Positions 40,261 through 47,894 of a DNA stretch of 64,000 nucleotides are shown in pieces. The notes below the pieces were generated by a model, which did no database searches, had not been told where the DNA came from, and saw only the letters and a list, made by a program, of their open reading frames with translations. The translations under genes were made by a program, and so were the position numbers. The stretch spans positions 29,889-93,888 of the forward strand of contig DATHTK010000102.1 in the NCBI GenBank assembly GCA_035463295.1. The letters are read 5' to 3'. This DNA comes from DATHTK01 sp035463295. GTDB taxonomy: Bacteria; Actinomycetota; Rubrobacteria; Rubrobacterales; Rubrobacteraceae. The stretch's first letter is position 1, and each line of letters begins with the position of its first letter.

Positions 40261-40845
40261 CTACACCGGCCGGGCACTGTCCATATCCAACGACTCCCAG
40301 AGGTAGAGGCACGCGAGGGTTCGCTCCGGACGCCAGGGGTCAGCGAGCGTCCGCAACTCCTCCTCGTCGGGCAGGCCCGCGAGATCGTAGGCCCTCTCGA
40401 CCGCGCGGCGGATGCCGAGGTCCCCGATCGGGAGAACGTCCGGTCTGCCGAGATGGAACATGAGGAACATGTCGGCGCTCCAGCGTCCGAGGCCCTTGAC
40501 GGCCGTGATCCTCTCCCTCACCTCGTCGTCGGAGAGCTCGTCGAGACGGCGAAGCTCCAGGTCGCCCGCGAGTACATGGCGGGCGAGGTCGCGGAGGTAG
40601 CCGATCTTCGGCCGGGAGAGGCCAGCGGCGCGCAGGTCGTCCTCGCCGGCGGCGAGGATCTCCTCCGGCGTCGGCGGGCCGTCGCCGAGACGCTCGACGA
40701 GGCGCCCGTAGATAGTGCGCGCCGCCCTGGTCGAGAGCTGCTGGCCGACGATAGTGCGCACGAGCGAGCCGTAGGCGTCGTCGGGACGGCCGCGGCGCCG
40801 GGCGGCAGGGTCGAGCGGTCCGATCCGGCGCACGAGCGAGGCCAT
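40261..40845 (-). CDS. alkA: DNA-3-methyladenine glycosylase II-like (AlkA/HhH-GPD) protein
   Basis: 194 residues from the first standard start. The HhH-GPD fold is clear: YGSLVRTIVGQQLSTRAART (core helices), LSDDEVRERITAVKGLGRWS (helix-hairpin-helix) and SADMFLMFHLGRPDVLPIGD with the catalytic Asp in LPIGDLGIRRA. It removes alkylated bases in base excision repair. Homologous sequence seems to extend upstream of the ATG (helix FRYLLECGDSI), yet no ATG/GTG/TTG occurs between there and the stop of the preceding DUF59 gene (40932), so a CTG or other rare start may be used. Same strand and nearly adjacent to the DUF59 gene. Confidence 0.82.
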   Translation of the reverse strand: MASLVRRIGPLDPAARRRGRPDDAYGSLVRTIVGQQLSTRAARTIYGRLVERLGDGPPTPEEILAAGEDDLRAAGLSRPKIGYLRDLARHVLAGDLELRRLDELSDDEVRERITAVKGLGRWSADMFLMFHLGRPDVLPIGDLGIRRAVERAYDLAGLPDEEELRTLADPWRPERTLACLYLWESLDMDSARPV

Positions 40846-40931
40846 GATCGAATCCCCGCACTCCAGCAGGTAGCGGAAACCCGCCTCCCCCGAGGGATCG
40901 GCGGGCTCTCGCTCTCCAGCCTCGATAGTAC

Positions 40932-41234
40932 TTACCGCCCGAAGAAGAGCTTGGCGGCCGGGCTCATCATCTCGGGGCTCCACATCGGGTCGAAGGTGAG
41001 CTGAGCGTTGACCGTGTCGACCCCCTCGATGGAGAGCGTCTCGGTCTCGACCTGCTCCTGTATGAGGTCGCCGACCGGGCACATCGGGCTCGTCAGGGAG
41101 AACGTCACGTCCACGTGTCGGCCCTCGTCGTGGACGCCCACGTCGTAGATCAAGCCGAGCTCCACGAGATCCATCCCGATCTCCGGGTCGATCACGTTCC
41201 TCAACTGGTCCCTTACGCGCTCCTCGGTGATCAT
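40932..41234 (-). CDS. MIP18/PaaD-like (DUF59) iron-sulfur assembly factor
   Basis: 100 residues from an ATG at 41234, with GAGAGGTG upstream. One DUF59 domain: ERVRDQLRNVIDPEIGMDLV and the Cys-containing LTSPMCPVGDLIQEQVE, then the strand VNAQLTFDPMWSPEMM. SufT/PaaD-type proteins help mature Fe-S proteins; it is not within a suf operon here. The conserved Cys in SPMCP is the probable cluster ligand. It is followed directly by the alkA-like gene. Confidence 0.88.
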   Translation of the reverse strand: MITEERVRDQLRNVIDPEIGMDLVELGLIYDVGVHDEGRHVDVTFSLTSPMCPVGDLIQEQVETETLSIEGVDTVNAQLTFDPMWSPEMMSPAAKLFFGR

Positions 41235-41415
41235 CTGATAGCACCTCTCGTTCGCCGTCGCACCTTGCACTCTAATTGTATCGGCGCGAACGCACCTTTC
41301 CACCGCTCACAGCCGGGTCTCGGAGCGCCGCACCGGAACGGCTGCGCCCCGCAAGTTCTTAACAAACATTAAACGGTTGTCACATCTGACACACTTATCC
41401 CCCGTTTTGCGCGTT

Positions 41416-41439
41416 CTATCCACAACATGTTGTGGATAA
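41416..41439. promoter_or_regulatory. Inverted pair of DnaA boxes in an AT-rich intergenic region
   Basis: TATCCACAACA (41417-41427) and its exact complement (41428-41438) form a 22-bp palindrome. The right arm reads as a perfect DnaA box on the minus strand (TTATCCACA, 41431-41439) and the left as CTATCCACA (41416-41424). A weaker TTATCCCCC lies at 41395-41403. The surrounding 90 nt are much richer in A/T than the rest of the window. Confidence 0.6.
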
Positions 41440-41440
41440 C

Positions 41441-41456
41441 TCGCCCGTTCGGGCGA
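41441..41456 (-). terminator. Small hairpin downstream of the Nudix gene
   Basis: TCGCCCG (41441-41447), loop TT, CGGGCGA (41450-41456): a perfect 7-bp stem about 45 nt past the Nudix stop codon. No U-run on the minus strand, so a weak terminator at best. Confidence 0.35.
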
Positions 41457-41500
41457 TCTTGCGCCGTATCTTGTAACCTGGGTTGGTTCTTCGGGGCATA

Positions 41501-42217
41501 CTATCCGATGGAGTTCGCCTCGTAGCCGGTCCACCCGAGGCGTGCGAGGAGAGCGGCGGTTATCGCGGCGGTCGCGCCCCAGATCTGGCGCGGAGGCTTG
41601 TCTTCTGCGGCGAAGATGGGCACCTCGTACTCGCGGCCGTCGCGCGTCCAGAGGACCCGGCGGAGCGTTCCCGGGGACATCAGCTCGTCCAGGGGCACGG
41701 TGAAGATGGCCTCGACCTCGTCGGGGTGGAGGACGAGCTCGGCCTCCGGGGGGAGGAGGCCGACGAAAGGGCTCACGCGGAAGTCGCTCGGGGGGATGTA
41801 CATCTCCTCTAGCTCGCCGACGACCTCGACGAGGTCGGGGCTCAGGTCGATCTCCTCCCGGGCCTCGCGCAGGGCGGTCTCCAGTAGCGAGCCGTCGCCG
41901 GGCTCCAGGCTGCCACCGGGGAAGGAGATCTGACCGGCGTGGTCCGGGAGGTGGTCCTTCCTGACAGTGTAGACGAGCCGCGCCCCCTCGGGCTCCATCA
42001 GAACGGGCACCAGGACCGCAGCGCGCCGCGAACTCGCGCCCGGCGGCGGTACGCGCGATCGGCGCTCGCCGGTCTCCACGTCGACCGGCGAGAAGCTCTC
42101 GTAGACCTCCCGCCAGGCGTCGAGCGGTTGTGCGACCGCCTCCCGCAACCGTGCCGCCGGGTCTCCGCCAGGTAGCCTCTCCCCTGCCTCGCTCCCATGA
42201 TCTCCGACGCCGCTCAC
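41501..42217 (-). CDS. Nudix hydrolase, CoA pyrophosphatase-like (NudL type)
   Basis: 238 residues. The Nudix box is GGSLEPGDGSLLETALREAR followed by EEIDL (Gx5Ex7REUxEExGU), preceded by LVYTVRKDHLPDHAGQISFP, a segment typical of CoA pyrophosphatases. A 45-residue Ala/Gly-rich N-terminus precedes the domain. It would cleave CoA or acyl-CoA to phosphopantetheine and ADP. The GTG start is preceded by TATGAT (42224-42229, minus strand) ending 6 nt upstream, so it is probably leaderless. Confidence 0.88.
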   Translation of the reverse strand: MSGVGDHGSEAGERLPGGDPAARLREAVAQPLDAWREVYESFSPVDVETGERRSRVPPPGASSRRAAVLVPVLMEPEGARLVYTVRKDHLPDHAGQISFPGGSLEPGDGSLLETALREAREEIDLSPDLVEVVGELEEMYIPPSDFRVSPFVGLLPPEAELVLHPDEVEAIFTVPLDELMSPGTLRRVLWTRDGREYEVPIFAAEDKPPRQIWGATAAITAALLARLGWTGYEANSIG

Positions 42218-42220
42218 GCT

Positions 42221-42457
42221 CTAATCATAATCCATCGGTGGCGCGGGTCCGCGGCCTCGAGTGCGCCGGCCGTAAGGTTCGGCGAGATCCTGGCTGGCGT
42301 AGCGGTCCCCGAGGCGGGTTACCCGGTAGAGGAGATCCTGGTCCTCCACTCGCACCTCCGAGGCACCCTCATCCGCCGTGAAGACGAAGGCGTCGCCATC
42401 GAGATCGAACCAGATCGGGACTACGTGCGGGCGCGGTCGAGCAGGAAGCACCGGCAC
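42221..42457 (-). pseudogene. Remnant of a PPOX-class (F420/FMN-dependent) oxidoreductase gene
   Basis: A frame without a start or ribosome binding site contains RPRPHVVPIWFDLDGDAFVF then TADEG, a signature of pyridoxamine-phosphate-oxidase-like F420/FMN proteins. The usual N-terminus and the C-terminal two thirds are missing; the rest (LLYRVTRLGDRYASQDLAEP) has drifted. It fills the gap between the Nudix and glycoside hydrolase genes. Confidence 0.6.
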
Positions 42458-42492
42458 TCCGTTCGGGTCGGCTCGAGGTGCTTCGGCAGGGC

Positions 42493-43893
42493 TCAGGCTC
42501 TGGGGACGCTCGTCTCGGTGGCGAGCATATCGAGAGCGACGGCCGCGGTCCAGGACTGTTCGCGGGAGCCGAGGGGTTCGCCGGTGAAGGGTTCGAAGTA
42601 CTCGGCGAAGCCGCACTCGGCGAGCTGGGCGAGTGTCTGGCGGCGAATCTCCGCGGCGCGAGCTGCCTCGCCGGCGCGAATGAGCGACCACCACAGCAGC
42701 CAGTTGGCGACCGGCCAGACGGGCCCGCGCCAGTAGCTGCGCGGGTGGAAGCCCGGCTCATCGGGGCTGGTGGAAGGCGGCAGTGGCCGGTGGAGGCGCT
42801 CGTTGCCGCAGAAGGCCGGGGAGTCGAGGGTATTGAGGAGGGCCGATAGCGTGTCGCCGTCGAGGCCGCCGGCGATCAGGGGGGCGAACCCGGCCACCGA
42901 GCGTACCCGCAAAGGGACGCCGGCGAGCACGTCGTAGTCGAGGCAGAGCCCGAGTTCCTGGTCATACTGGCGCATGAGGCCCTCGCGACCGCGCTCGACC
43001 CAGCCCTCCACCACCGAGCGGTCCTCATCCGGGGCGCCTATCACGCGCGCTATCTCCAGCAGCGCCTCGTTGGCCGCCACCAGGATGGCGGAAAAGAGCA
43101 CGTCCTTGACCAGGAACGGGTGCGAATCGTAGATCGCCGCCTCGTCGTAGCGCTCCCGCTTGAGCAGCTCCAGCAGCCACAGGTAGCGGTCGTACTCCTC
43201 GTTGGTCGGCCGGTGCGAGGGGTCGGTGACGTGCTGGAGGTCGTAGCGGGTGTACGGCGGAAGGTCGCCTACCGTTACGTTCTCGAGGGCGGCGTCCCAG
43301 CGAGGGGAGTTATCCGTGCCGCTCTCCCAGGGATGGTAGATCGTCACCAGCCCTGAGCCCTCGGGGTCGCGGGCCGTCGAGAGGTAGCGGTGCCAGGAAA
43401 GCAGGCGCGAGTAGTTGCTTCTCAAGAACGCCCGGGCGCGCTCCTCGCGCTTCTTGTCGCCGCGGGCGGTCTGCCAGATGCGCCGGACGGCTATGGCGTG
43501 TACGGGCGGCTGGCAGAGCCCGCTGGTGTGAGCACCTTCGGGGGCGTGCTCGGAGAGGCCGGAGGCGTTCCAGCGCTCGGCGTCTGGGAAGTAGCTCTTC
43601 GGGGGCGCGTCCGGGTCGAAGACTATGTGGGGAACCTTGCCGGTCTTCCACTGGCTCTCGAAGAGGGTCTCGAGCTCGCTCGTCGCGCGGTGATTGTCTA
43701 CGTGGGCAAGCCCGAGGGCTATAAAAGCACTGTCCCAACTCCACTGGTGAGGATAGAGAGAAGGGGCTGGCTTGGTCCACGACTTGATCCCATTGCGCCG
43801 CAGGATACCGGTCGCCAGCGGATTGACGCGCTCGTGGTCGCGCGGTACGGACGGGCCGGGTTGGTCCTGCGGGAGCTCTCTTGCCTCCTTCAT
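42493..43893 (-). CDS. Mannosylglycerate hydrolase-like (GH63 type) glycoside hydrolase
   Basis: 466 residues forming an (alpha/alpha)6 barrel without a signal peptide. Conserved segments are YPHQWSWDSAFIALGLAHVD near residue 47, the acid-bearing TIYHPWESGTDNSPRWD, and SYWRGPVWPVANWLLWWSL near the C-terminus. These match the bacterial MGH-type enzymes that hydrolyse mannosylglycerate or glucosylglycerate, compatible solutes of thermophiles and desiccation-tolerant actinobacteria; other GH63-like alpha-glucosidase activity is possible. ATG start; the nearest GGGGAGG is distant (about 18 nt). No solute synthase gene is in the window. Confidence 0.83.
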   Translation of the reverse strand: MKEARELPQDQPGPSVPRDHERVNPLATGILRRNGIKSWTKPAPSLYPHQWSWDSAFIALGLAHVDNHRATSELETLFESQWKTGKVPHIVFDPDAPPKSYFPDAERWNASGLSEHAPEGAHTSGLCQPPVHAIAVRRIWQTARGDKKREERARAFLRSNYSRLLSWHRYLSTARDPEGSGLVTIYHPWESGTDNSPRWDAALENVTVGDLPPYTRYDLQHVTDPSHRPTNEEYDRYLWLLELLKRERYDEAAIYDSHPFLVKDVLFSAILVAANEALLEIARVIGAPDEDRSVVEGWVERGREGLMRQYDQELGLCLDYDVLAGVPLRVRSVAGFAPLIAGGLDGDTLSALLNTLDSPAFCGNERLHRPLPPSTSPDEPGFHPRSYWRGPVWPVANWLLWWSLIRAGEAARAAEIRRQTLAQLAECGFAEYFEPFTGEPLGSREQSWTAAVALDMLATETSVPRA

Positions 43894-43995
43894 GATCCGG
43901 TGTCTGTTCGCCTCCCCTGCGTTCTTCTACACCACAGAATCTAAAGGACCAGCCGCCGACCTTCAAGGCGAGAGCGACGAAACTTTACGACTCGA

Positions 43996-44334
43996 TCAGC
44001 GTTCTCGCTCCTCGATATCTTCCGAGACGTCCTCGTAATAGCTGGAGAGGGAATCCACGAAGCCGTCGTAGGCGTCGACCGACTCCATGGAGAGCCGCCG
44101 GAAAACCTCTCGCTGCTCGCGGACCAGCTCGGTGAGACCCTCGGCGGTGCGGCGATTGAGCTCCGCATGGTCCTCGAGCGTCTCGACCCAGTTCTGAAAG
44201 AAGCTGCGGGAGAGCCTCATGTTGCTCTTCTGAACGTCAAACGCCCGGTCTACTGCGGTCCTGTACGACTCGCGGGCGGCCCTGCTCATCTCCTCCGCGG
44301 CCTCCGTGGAGCGGTTGATGCCCTTCTCGTCCAT
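43996..44334 (-). CDS. Hypothetical helical protein (phasin-like size and composition)
   Basis: 112 residues, all predicted alpha-helix, with no Cys, many Arg/Glu/Ser and a repeating heptad character (SFFQNWVETLEDHAELNRRT; LTELVREQREVFRRLSMESV). This resembles small phasins or other amphipathic-helix proteins, but no motif proves it. ATG with GGAGGTCGAT immediately upstream. It lies upstream of the glycoside hydrolase gene on the same strand and is divergent from the dehydrogenase gene. Confidence 0.6.
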   Translation of the reverse strand: MDEKGINRSTEAAEEMSRAARESYRTAVDRAFDVQKSNMRLSRSFFQNWVETLEDHAELNRRTAEGLTELVREQREVFRRLSMESVDAYDGFVDSLSSYYEDVSEDIEERER

Positions 44335-44454
44335 ATCGACCTCCTCACCCGGAGCCTCAATCGTATCACGGGACCGCGATCATGGAAGACGACGCCCCGG
44401 GTTGCTAGCATTGGCCCCGCAAGGGAGCGTCGAAGGGAGAGATAGTGGATCCTC

Positions 44455-45513
44455 TTGAGAGCGTCACGCGTGGTTAGGGTCGGCGTCATCGGGGGCGACG
44501 GCATCGGCCCGGAGGTAGCGGACGCCGGCATTCGGGTGCTCGAGGCGGCCGCCGAGGGAGAGTCTTCGCTCGACCTGGACTTCACCAGGTTTCCCTGGGG
44601 CTGCGAGTACTACCTGGAGCACGGCCGCATGATGCCGGAGGACGGGCTAGAGATCCTCTCCGGCTTCGACGCCATCTACCTCGGCGCGGTCGGGTGGCCC
44701 ACCGTGCCGGACCACGTCTCGCTCTGGGGACTCCTGCTCCCGATCCGGCGCGGCTTCGACCAGTACGTGAACCTGCGGCCGGCCCGACTGCTGCGCGGGG
44801 TGAAGAGCCCGCTGGCGCGGCCGGGGGACCTGAACATAACGGTGGTGCGAGAGAACACCGAGGGCGAGTACTCGGACTCGGGCGGCAGGATCTACAGGGG
44901 TACCGAGCACGAGATCGCCGTCCAGGAGAGCATCTTCACCCGCAGAGGGGTCGAGCGCGTCGTGCGCTACGCCTACCGCGCCGCTCAAGGCAGAAGCGGC
45001 CTACTCGTCGGAGCGACCAAGTCGAACGGCATCAGCATAACCATGCCGTTCTTCGACGAGATCTTCCGCGAGATCGGCGAGGAGTACCCGGACATCGAGG
45101 CCTCCCTCATGCACGCTGACGCCCTGGCCGCCCGGATCGTGCTCGACCCCGAGCGCTTCGACGTCATAGTCGGCTCGAACCTCTTCGGCGACATCCTCTC
45201 TGAGATCACAGCCGCCATCACGGGGGCGATCGGCATCGCCCCCTCCGCGAACCTCAACCCCGAACGCACGCATCCGTCGCTCTTCGAGCCGATCCACGGC
45301 TCGGCCCCGGACATCGCCGGAGAGGGCCTCGCGAACCCCTCGGGCGCGATATGGGCGGGAGCCCAGATGCTGGAGCACACCGGTTACCCGGAGACCGCAG
45401 CACGCACCATCACCGCCCTCGAAGACGCTCTCGAAAGCGGCACGAGGACCCGCGACCTCGGCGGCACCGCCACGACGGAAGAGATGACGCAAGCCGTCAT
45501 CGACAGCCTGTAG
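44455..45513 (+). CDS. Beta-decarboxylating dehydrogenase (tartrate/D-malate/isopropylmalate dehydrogenase family)
   Basis: About 352 residues of the isopropylmalate/isocitrate dehydrogenase fold: VGVIGGDGIGPEVADAGIRV, the substrate loop LLLPIRRGFDQYVNLRPARL, the metal-Asp region FDVIVGSNLFGDILSEI, and HGSAPDIAGEGLANPSGAIW. The N-terminal FPWGCEYYLEHGRMMPEDGL is typical of tartrate dehydrogenase/D-malate decarboxylating enzymes rather than LeuB. It oxidises and decarboxylates a 2-hydroxy acid with NAD. The start is TTG at 44455 or GTG at 44470; neither has a strong ribosome binding site. It is alone, and its stop lies in a palindrome. Confidence 0.85.
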   Translation: MRASRVVRVGVIGGDGIGPEVADAGIRVLEAAAEGESSLDLDFTRFPWGCEYYLEHGRMMPEDGLEILSGFDAIYLGAVGWPTVPDHVSLWGLLLPIRRGFDQYVNLRPARLLRGVKSPLARPGDLNITVVRENTEGEYSDSGGRIYRGTEHEIAVQESIFTRRGVERVVRYAYRAAQGRSGLLVGATKSNGISITMPFFDEIFREIGEEYPDIEASLMHADALAARIVLDPERFDVIVGSNLFGDILSEITAAITGAIGIAPSANLNPERTHPSLFEPIHGSAPDIAGEGLANPSGAIWAGAQMLEHTGYPETAARTITALEDALESGTRTRDLGGTATTEEMTQAVIDSL

Positions 45514-45535
45514 GGGCGATTCGCCCCTACAGGCT
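45505..45535. terminator. Perfect 15-bp-stem palindrome shared by convergent stop codons
   Basis: The 15 bases 45505-45519 pair exactly with 45521-45535 around one T. The TAG of the dehydrogenase (45511-45513) and the mirrored TAG of the glycosyltransferase (45527-45529) are both inside. The GGGGCG core is the same as in the palindrome at 12448-12475. Confidence 0.75.
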
Positions 45536-46210
45536 GCGCAATTCGCGCCAGATCGCGGGCAGCACCTTTATCGGGTAGCTCCACCTGACGAACGATTCCC
45601 CGTGTTCGCGGACGCGGTAGCGGATCGGCACCTCCTCCATACGGAAGCCCTTGCGCAAGAGGTCGAGCGTAAGGACCTGGGCGTAGTTGTAGTCGTGGAT
45701 TATCTCCGCCGCCTCCGCCGCACCGCGGGAGAAAGCCCGCATGCCCGTCTGCCCGTCGGTGATGCGCCGCCGGGAGAGCAGCGCCACAAGTCCCGTGAAG
45801 GCGTAGTTCCCCAACCTCCGGTGCAACCTCATCCCACTCACCCCGGCCAGAGAGCGGCTCCCGAGCACGTAGTCCGCCCGACCCGCGAGCACCGGTTCCA
45901 CGAGGCGCGGGATGTCCTCGGGGTAGTACTCGAGGTCGGCGTCCATGTAGGCGACGGCCGACGCGCCGGCATCGACGGCGCCTCGCAACCCGGTCCGCAC
46001 CGCCGCCCCGAGTCCCCGGTTTACGGGATGGTGGACGATGTCGGCCCCCTTCCTGGCGGCTATCTCCGCCGTCCGATCGGTCGAGCCGTCATCCACCACG
46101 ACAGGCCGGAGCTCGCAGCCGGACACACGCACCAGGGCGACGCGGTCGAGCAGCTCGCCGATGGTGGCCTCTTCGTCTCTGGCGGGAATAACGACGGCGA
46201 GGAGCTTCAT
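45527..46210 (-). CDS. Family 2 glycosyltransferase (DPM1/polyprenyl-phosphate type)
   Basis: 227 residues with the GT-A fold: LLAVVIPARDEEATIGELLD at the N-terminus, VVVDDGSTDRTAEIAARKG, and the DxD-like YMDADLEYYPEDIPRLVEP. The C-terminus (VPIRYRVREHGESFVRWSYP) fits dolichol/polyprenyl-phosphate mannose synthase-like enzymes; no membrane helix is seen. The ATG overlaps the stop of the upstream phosphodiesterase gene by four bases (ATGA), so the two are translationally coupled. Sugar donor and acceptor are unknown. Confidence 0.85.
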   Translation of the reverse strand: MKLLAVVIPARDEEATIGELLDRVALVRVSGCELRPVVVDDGSTDRTAEIAARKGADIVHHPVNRGLGAAVRTGLRGAVDAGASAVAYMDADLEYYPEDIPRLVEPVLAGRADYVLGSRSLAGVSGMRLHRRLGNYAFTGLVALLSRRRITDGQTGMRAFSRGAAEAAEIIHDYNYAQVLTLDLLRKGFRMEEVPIRYRVREHGESFVRWSYPIKVLPAIWRELRSL

Positions 46211-47700
46211 GCACGGTCCTCCAGGGCTTCCTTCAACACGCGACCCGTCGAGCCCGACGGCGGCTCCACGCCGAGGAGGTAGCTGATCGTCGGCGCGAGG
46301 TCGAGGATCGAGCGGGGCTCGCGTACCGTCCGGCCCGCCGCGACACCGCTTCCCCACATCGCGAACGGGACGAAGCGCTCCCCGTCAGAGAGGTGCCCGT
46401 GAGCGCCGATGCCGCGCCCCTGGCCGTGGTCTGCCATCAGGATCACGGCCGCGTCCTCCAGAGAACCGCGTTCCTCGCAGAAGTCCATGAACTCCTCGAT
46501 AAGGCGGTCGGTGATCTCGATCCGCTCCACGTACTCGGGGTAATAGGTGCCGCGGGTGTGGCCGTTCTGGTCCACGGCGAGGAGCTGGAGGACGAGCAGA
46601 TCCGGGTCGTGCTCCACAATCTCGCGCCGGGCGGCGGCGATGAGATTCTGGTCGATCTTGTCGTTGTGCGCCACGCTGGTGACGCTCGCCACGTCGTCCC
46701 CGAATGCGTCTATGAGGTGGGCGATGCCGACGAGCCGCCCGCTCTTCCCCGAGCGCCGCAGCACGTCGAAGACGCTCTCTACCTTGAGACCAAGCCTGAG
46801 CACGAGGTTGGAGGTTATGCCGTGCGCCTCCGGCGCTGCCCCCGTGAGCATGGAAGAGAAGCACACGACGGTTCGAGCCGGGTAAACGGTCTCAACCTGC
46901 CCGTAGACTGCCCCCCCCGCCATCATTCTCTCCAGATACGGCTTCTCCGCTTCGTGGAAGCGGTCGATCCGGCACCCGTCGATAACGACAACAATAACGC
47001 GCCTCGCGAGCGGCCCGCCGCGATTGACGTCCCGTGTCGGCTCCCCCGGATAGACCGGCTTCCAGTCGAAGAAGCTCCTGTGTACCGAGTAGCTCGCGAC
47101 CCCTACGACGGCCGTGAAAGCGAGAGCGAGGGCCGCCCGGCCCACGCTCAGAGGCTCGGAGACGAGGTACTGGAGGGTGAGCAGCGCCATCAGGGCCTTC
47201 GGCATCTGCTCCAGGAAGTTGCCGCTGGTCGAGTCGGGGTTCTCGAGCACGAGCCGCCAGAACCGGACGAAGTTGGTCTTCGGCGCGCCGGTTCTCAAGT
47301 GGTAGTAGAGAGTCCCCCAGAAGAAGACCGTGAAGAAGACGTATAGCCCGATGGCGAGCGCAACCGTCCCGAGGTCGACAAAGCGGAAGACGACGAAGAA
47401 GGCCGCCATGAAGACCCACAATGCCCACCTGAGTTTGAGGGGGAAGTCGTAGCGGACAAAGACGACCACGAGCGGCGCGGTGAGCAGGAGCCCCGGGATC
47501 GCCCGAACCCAGAACGCGCCGCTCGCAAGCTCGGGGAAGTGCAGCAAGAGAAACGTGCCCACTACGAAGACCGGGTGAAAGGACTTCCCCTCGTTGAGGA
47601 CGTTCCACGCCCGCGCGGCAAGGATCTCGAACCTCGAAGCAGATCTCACGGCCGAGCCTCTATCCGTCTCGCGTCCGGAGCGCCCGCGGCTAACGGGCAC
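46207..47700 (-). CDS. Membrane-anchored alkaline-phosphatase-superfamily phosphodiesterase
   Basis: 497 residues. Residues 40-210 contain about six membrane helices (VFVVGTFLLLHFPEL; LVVVFVRYDFPLKLRWALWV); the C-terminal half is an NPP-like catalytic domain: VIVVVIDGCRIDRFHEAE, the Thr nucleophile in PARTVVCFSSMLTG, LLVLQLLAVDQNGHTRG and ILMADHGQGRGIGAHGH. Such proteins cleave phosphodiesters or transfer phosphate groups outside the cell. ATG start 7700 region not strongly supported by a ribosome binding site. Coupled to the family 2 glycosyltransferase, which suggests a role in a surface glycolipid or glycopolymer. Confidence 0.85.
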   Translation of the reverse strand: MPVSRGRSGRETDRGSAVRSASRFEILAARAWNVLNEGKSFHPVFVVGTFLLLHFPELASGAFWVRAIPGLLLTAPLVVVFVRYDFPLKLRWALWVFMAAFFVVFRFVDLGTVALAIGLYVFFTVFFWGTLYYHLRTGAPKTNFVRFWRLVLENPDSTSGNFLEQMPKALMALLTLQYLVSEPLSVGRAALALAFTAVVGVASYSVHRSFFDWKPVYPGEPTRDVNRGGPLARRVIVVVIDGCRIDRFHEAEKPYLERMMAGGAVYGQVETVYPARTVVCFSSMLTGAAPEAHGITSNLVLRLGLKVESVFDVLRRSGKSGRLVGIAHLIDAFGDDVASVTSVAHNDKIDQNLIAAARREIVEHDPDLLVLQLLAVDQNGHTRGTYYPEYVERIEITDRLIEEFMDFCEERGSLEDAAVILMADHGQGRGIGAHGHLSDGERFVPFAMWGSGVAAGRTVREPRSILDLAPTISYLLGVEPPSGSTGRVLKEALEDRA

Positions 47701-47831
47701 CCAGCGACCAGTACCAGCAACATCATTCCTCGTCTATCTCCGAAACCGCCGGCCCTTGATCTACTTCACACGCTCCTCGCCGCGCCCTTGACCCGGTACT
47801 CCCCCTACACTACCGTTCCGAGCGAGTTGAT

Positions 47832-47850
47832 GCAAATGATTGTCATTTAC
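47832..47850. promoter_or_regulatory. Fur-like box upstream of efeO-efeB
   Basis: The 19-mer 47832-47850 contains the perfect inverted repeat AAATGATTGTCATTT (47834-47848) and matches the classical 19-bp Fur consensus at about 13 positions. It is 45 nt before the efeO start. A very similar site lies at 53222-53240. Confidence 0.75.
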
Positions 47851-47894
47851 ATTGCCGTTGGGCGACAAACGAGGCCCAGGATGCGGAGGTAGCG

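Noticed and set aside
41380..41456. Chromosomal origin of replication
   Set aside because: Only two good DnaA boxes, and none of the usual neighbours (dnaA, dnaN, rnpA, rpmH, parAB) are present.
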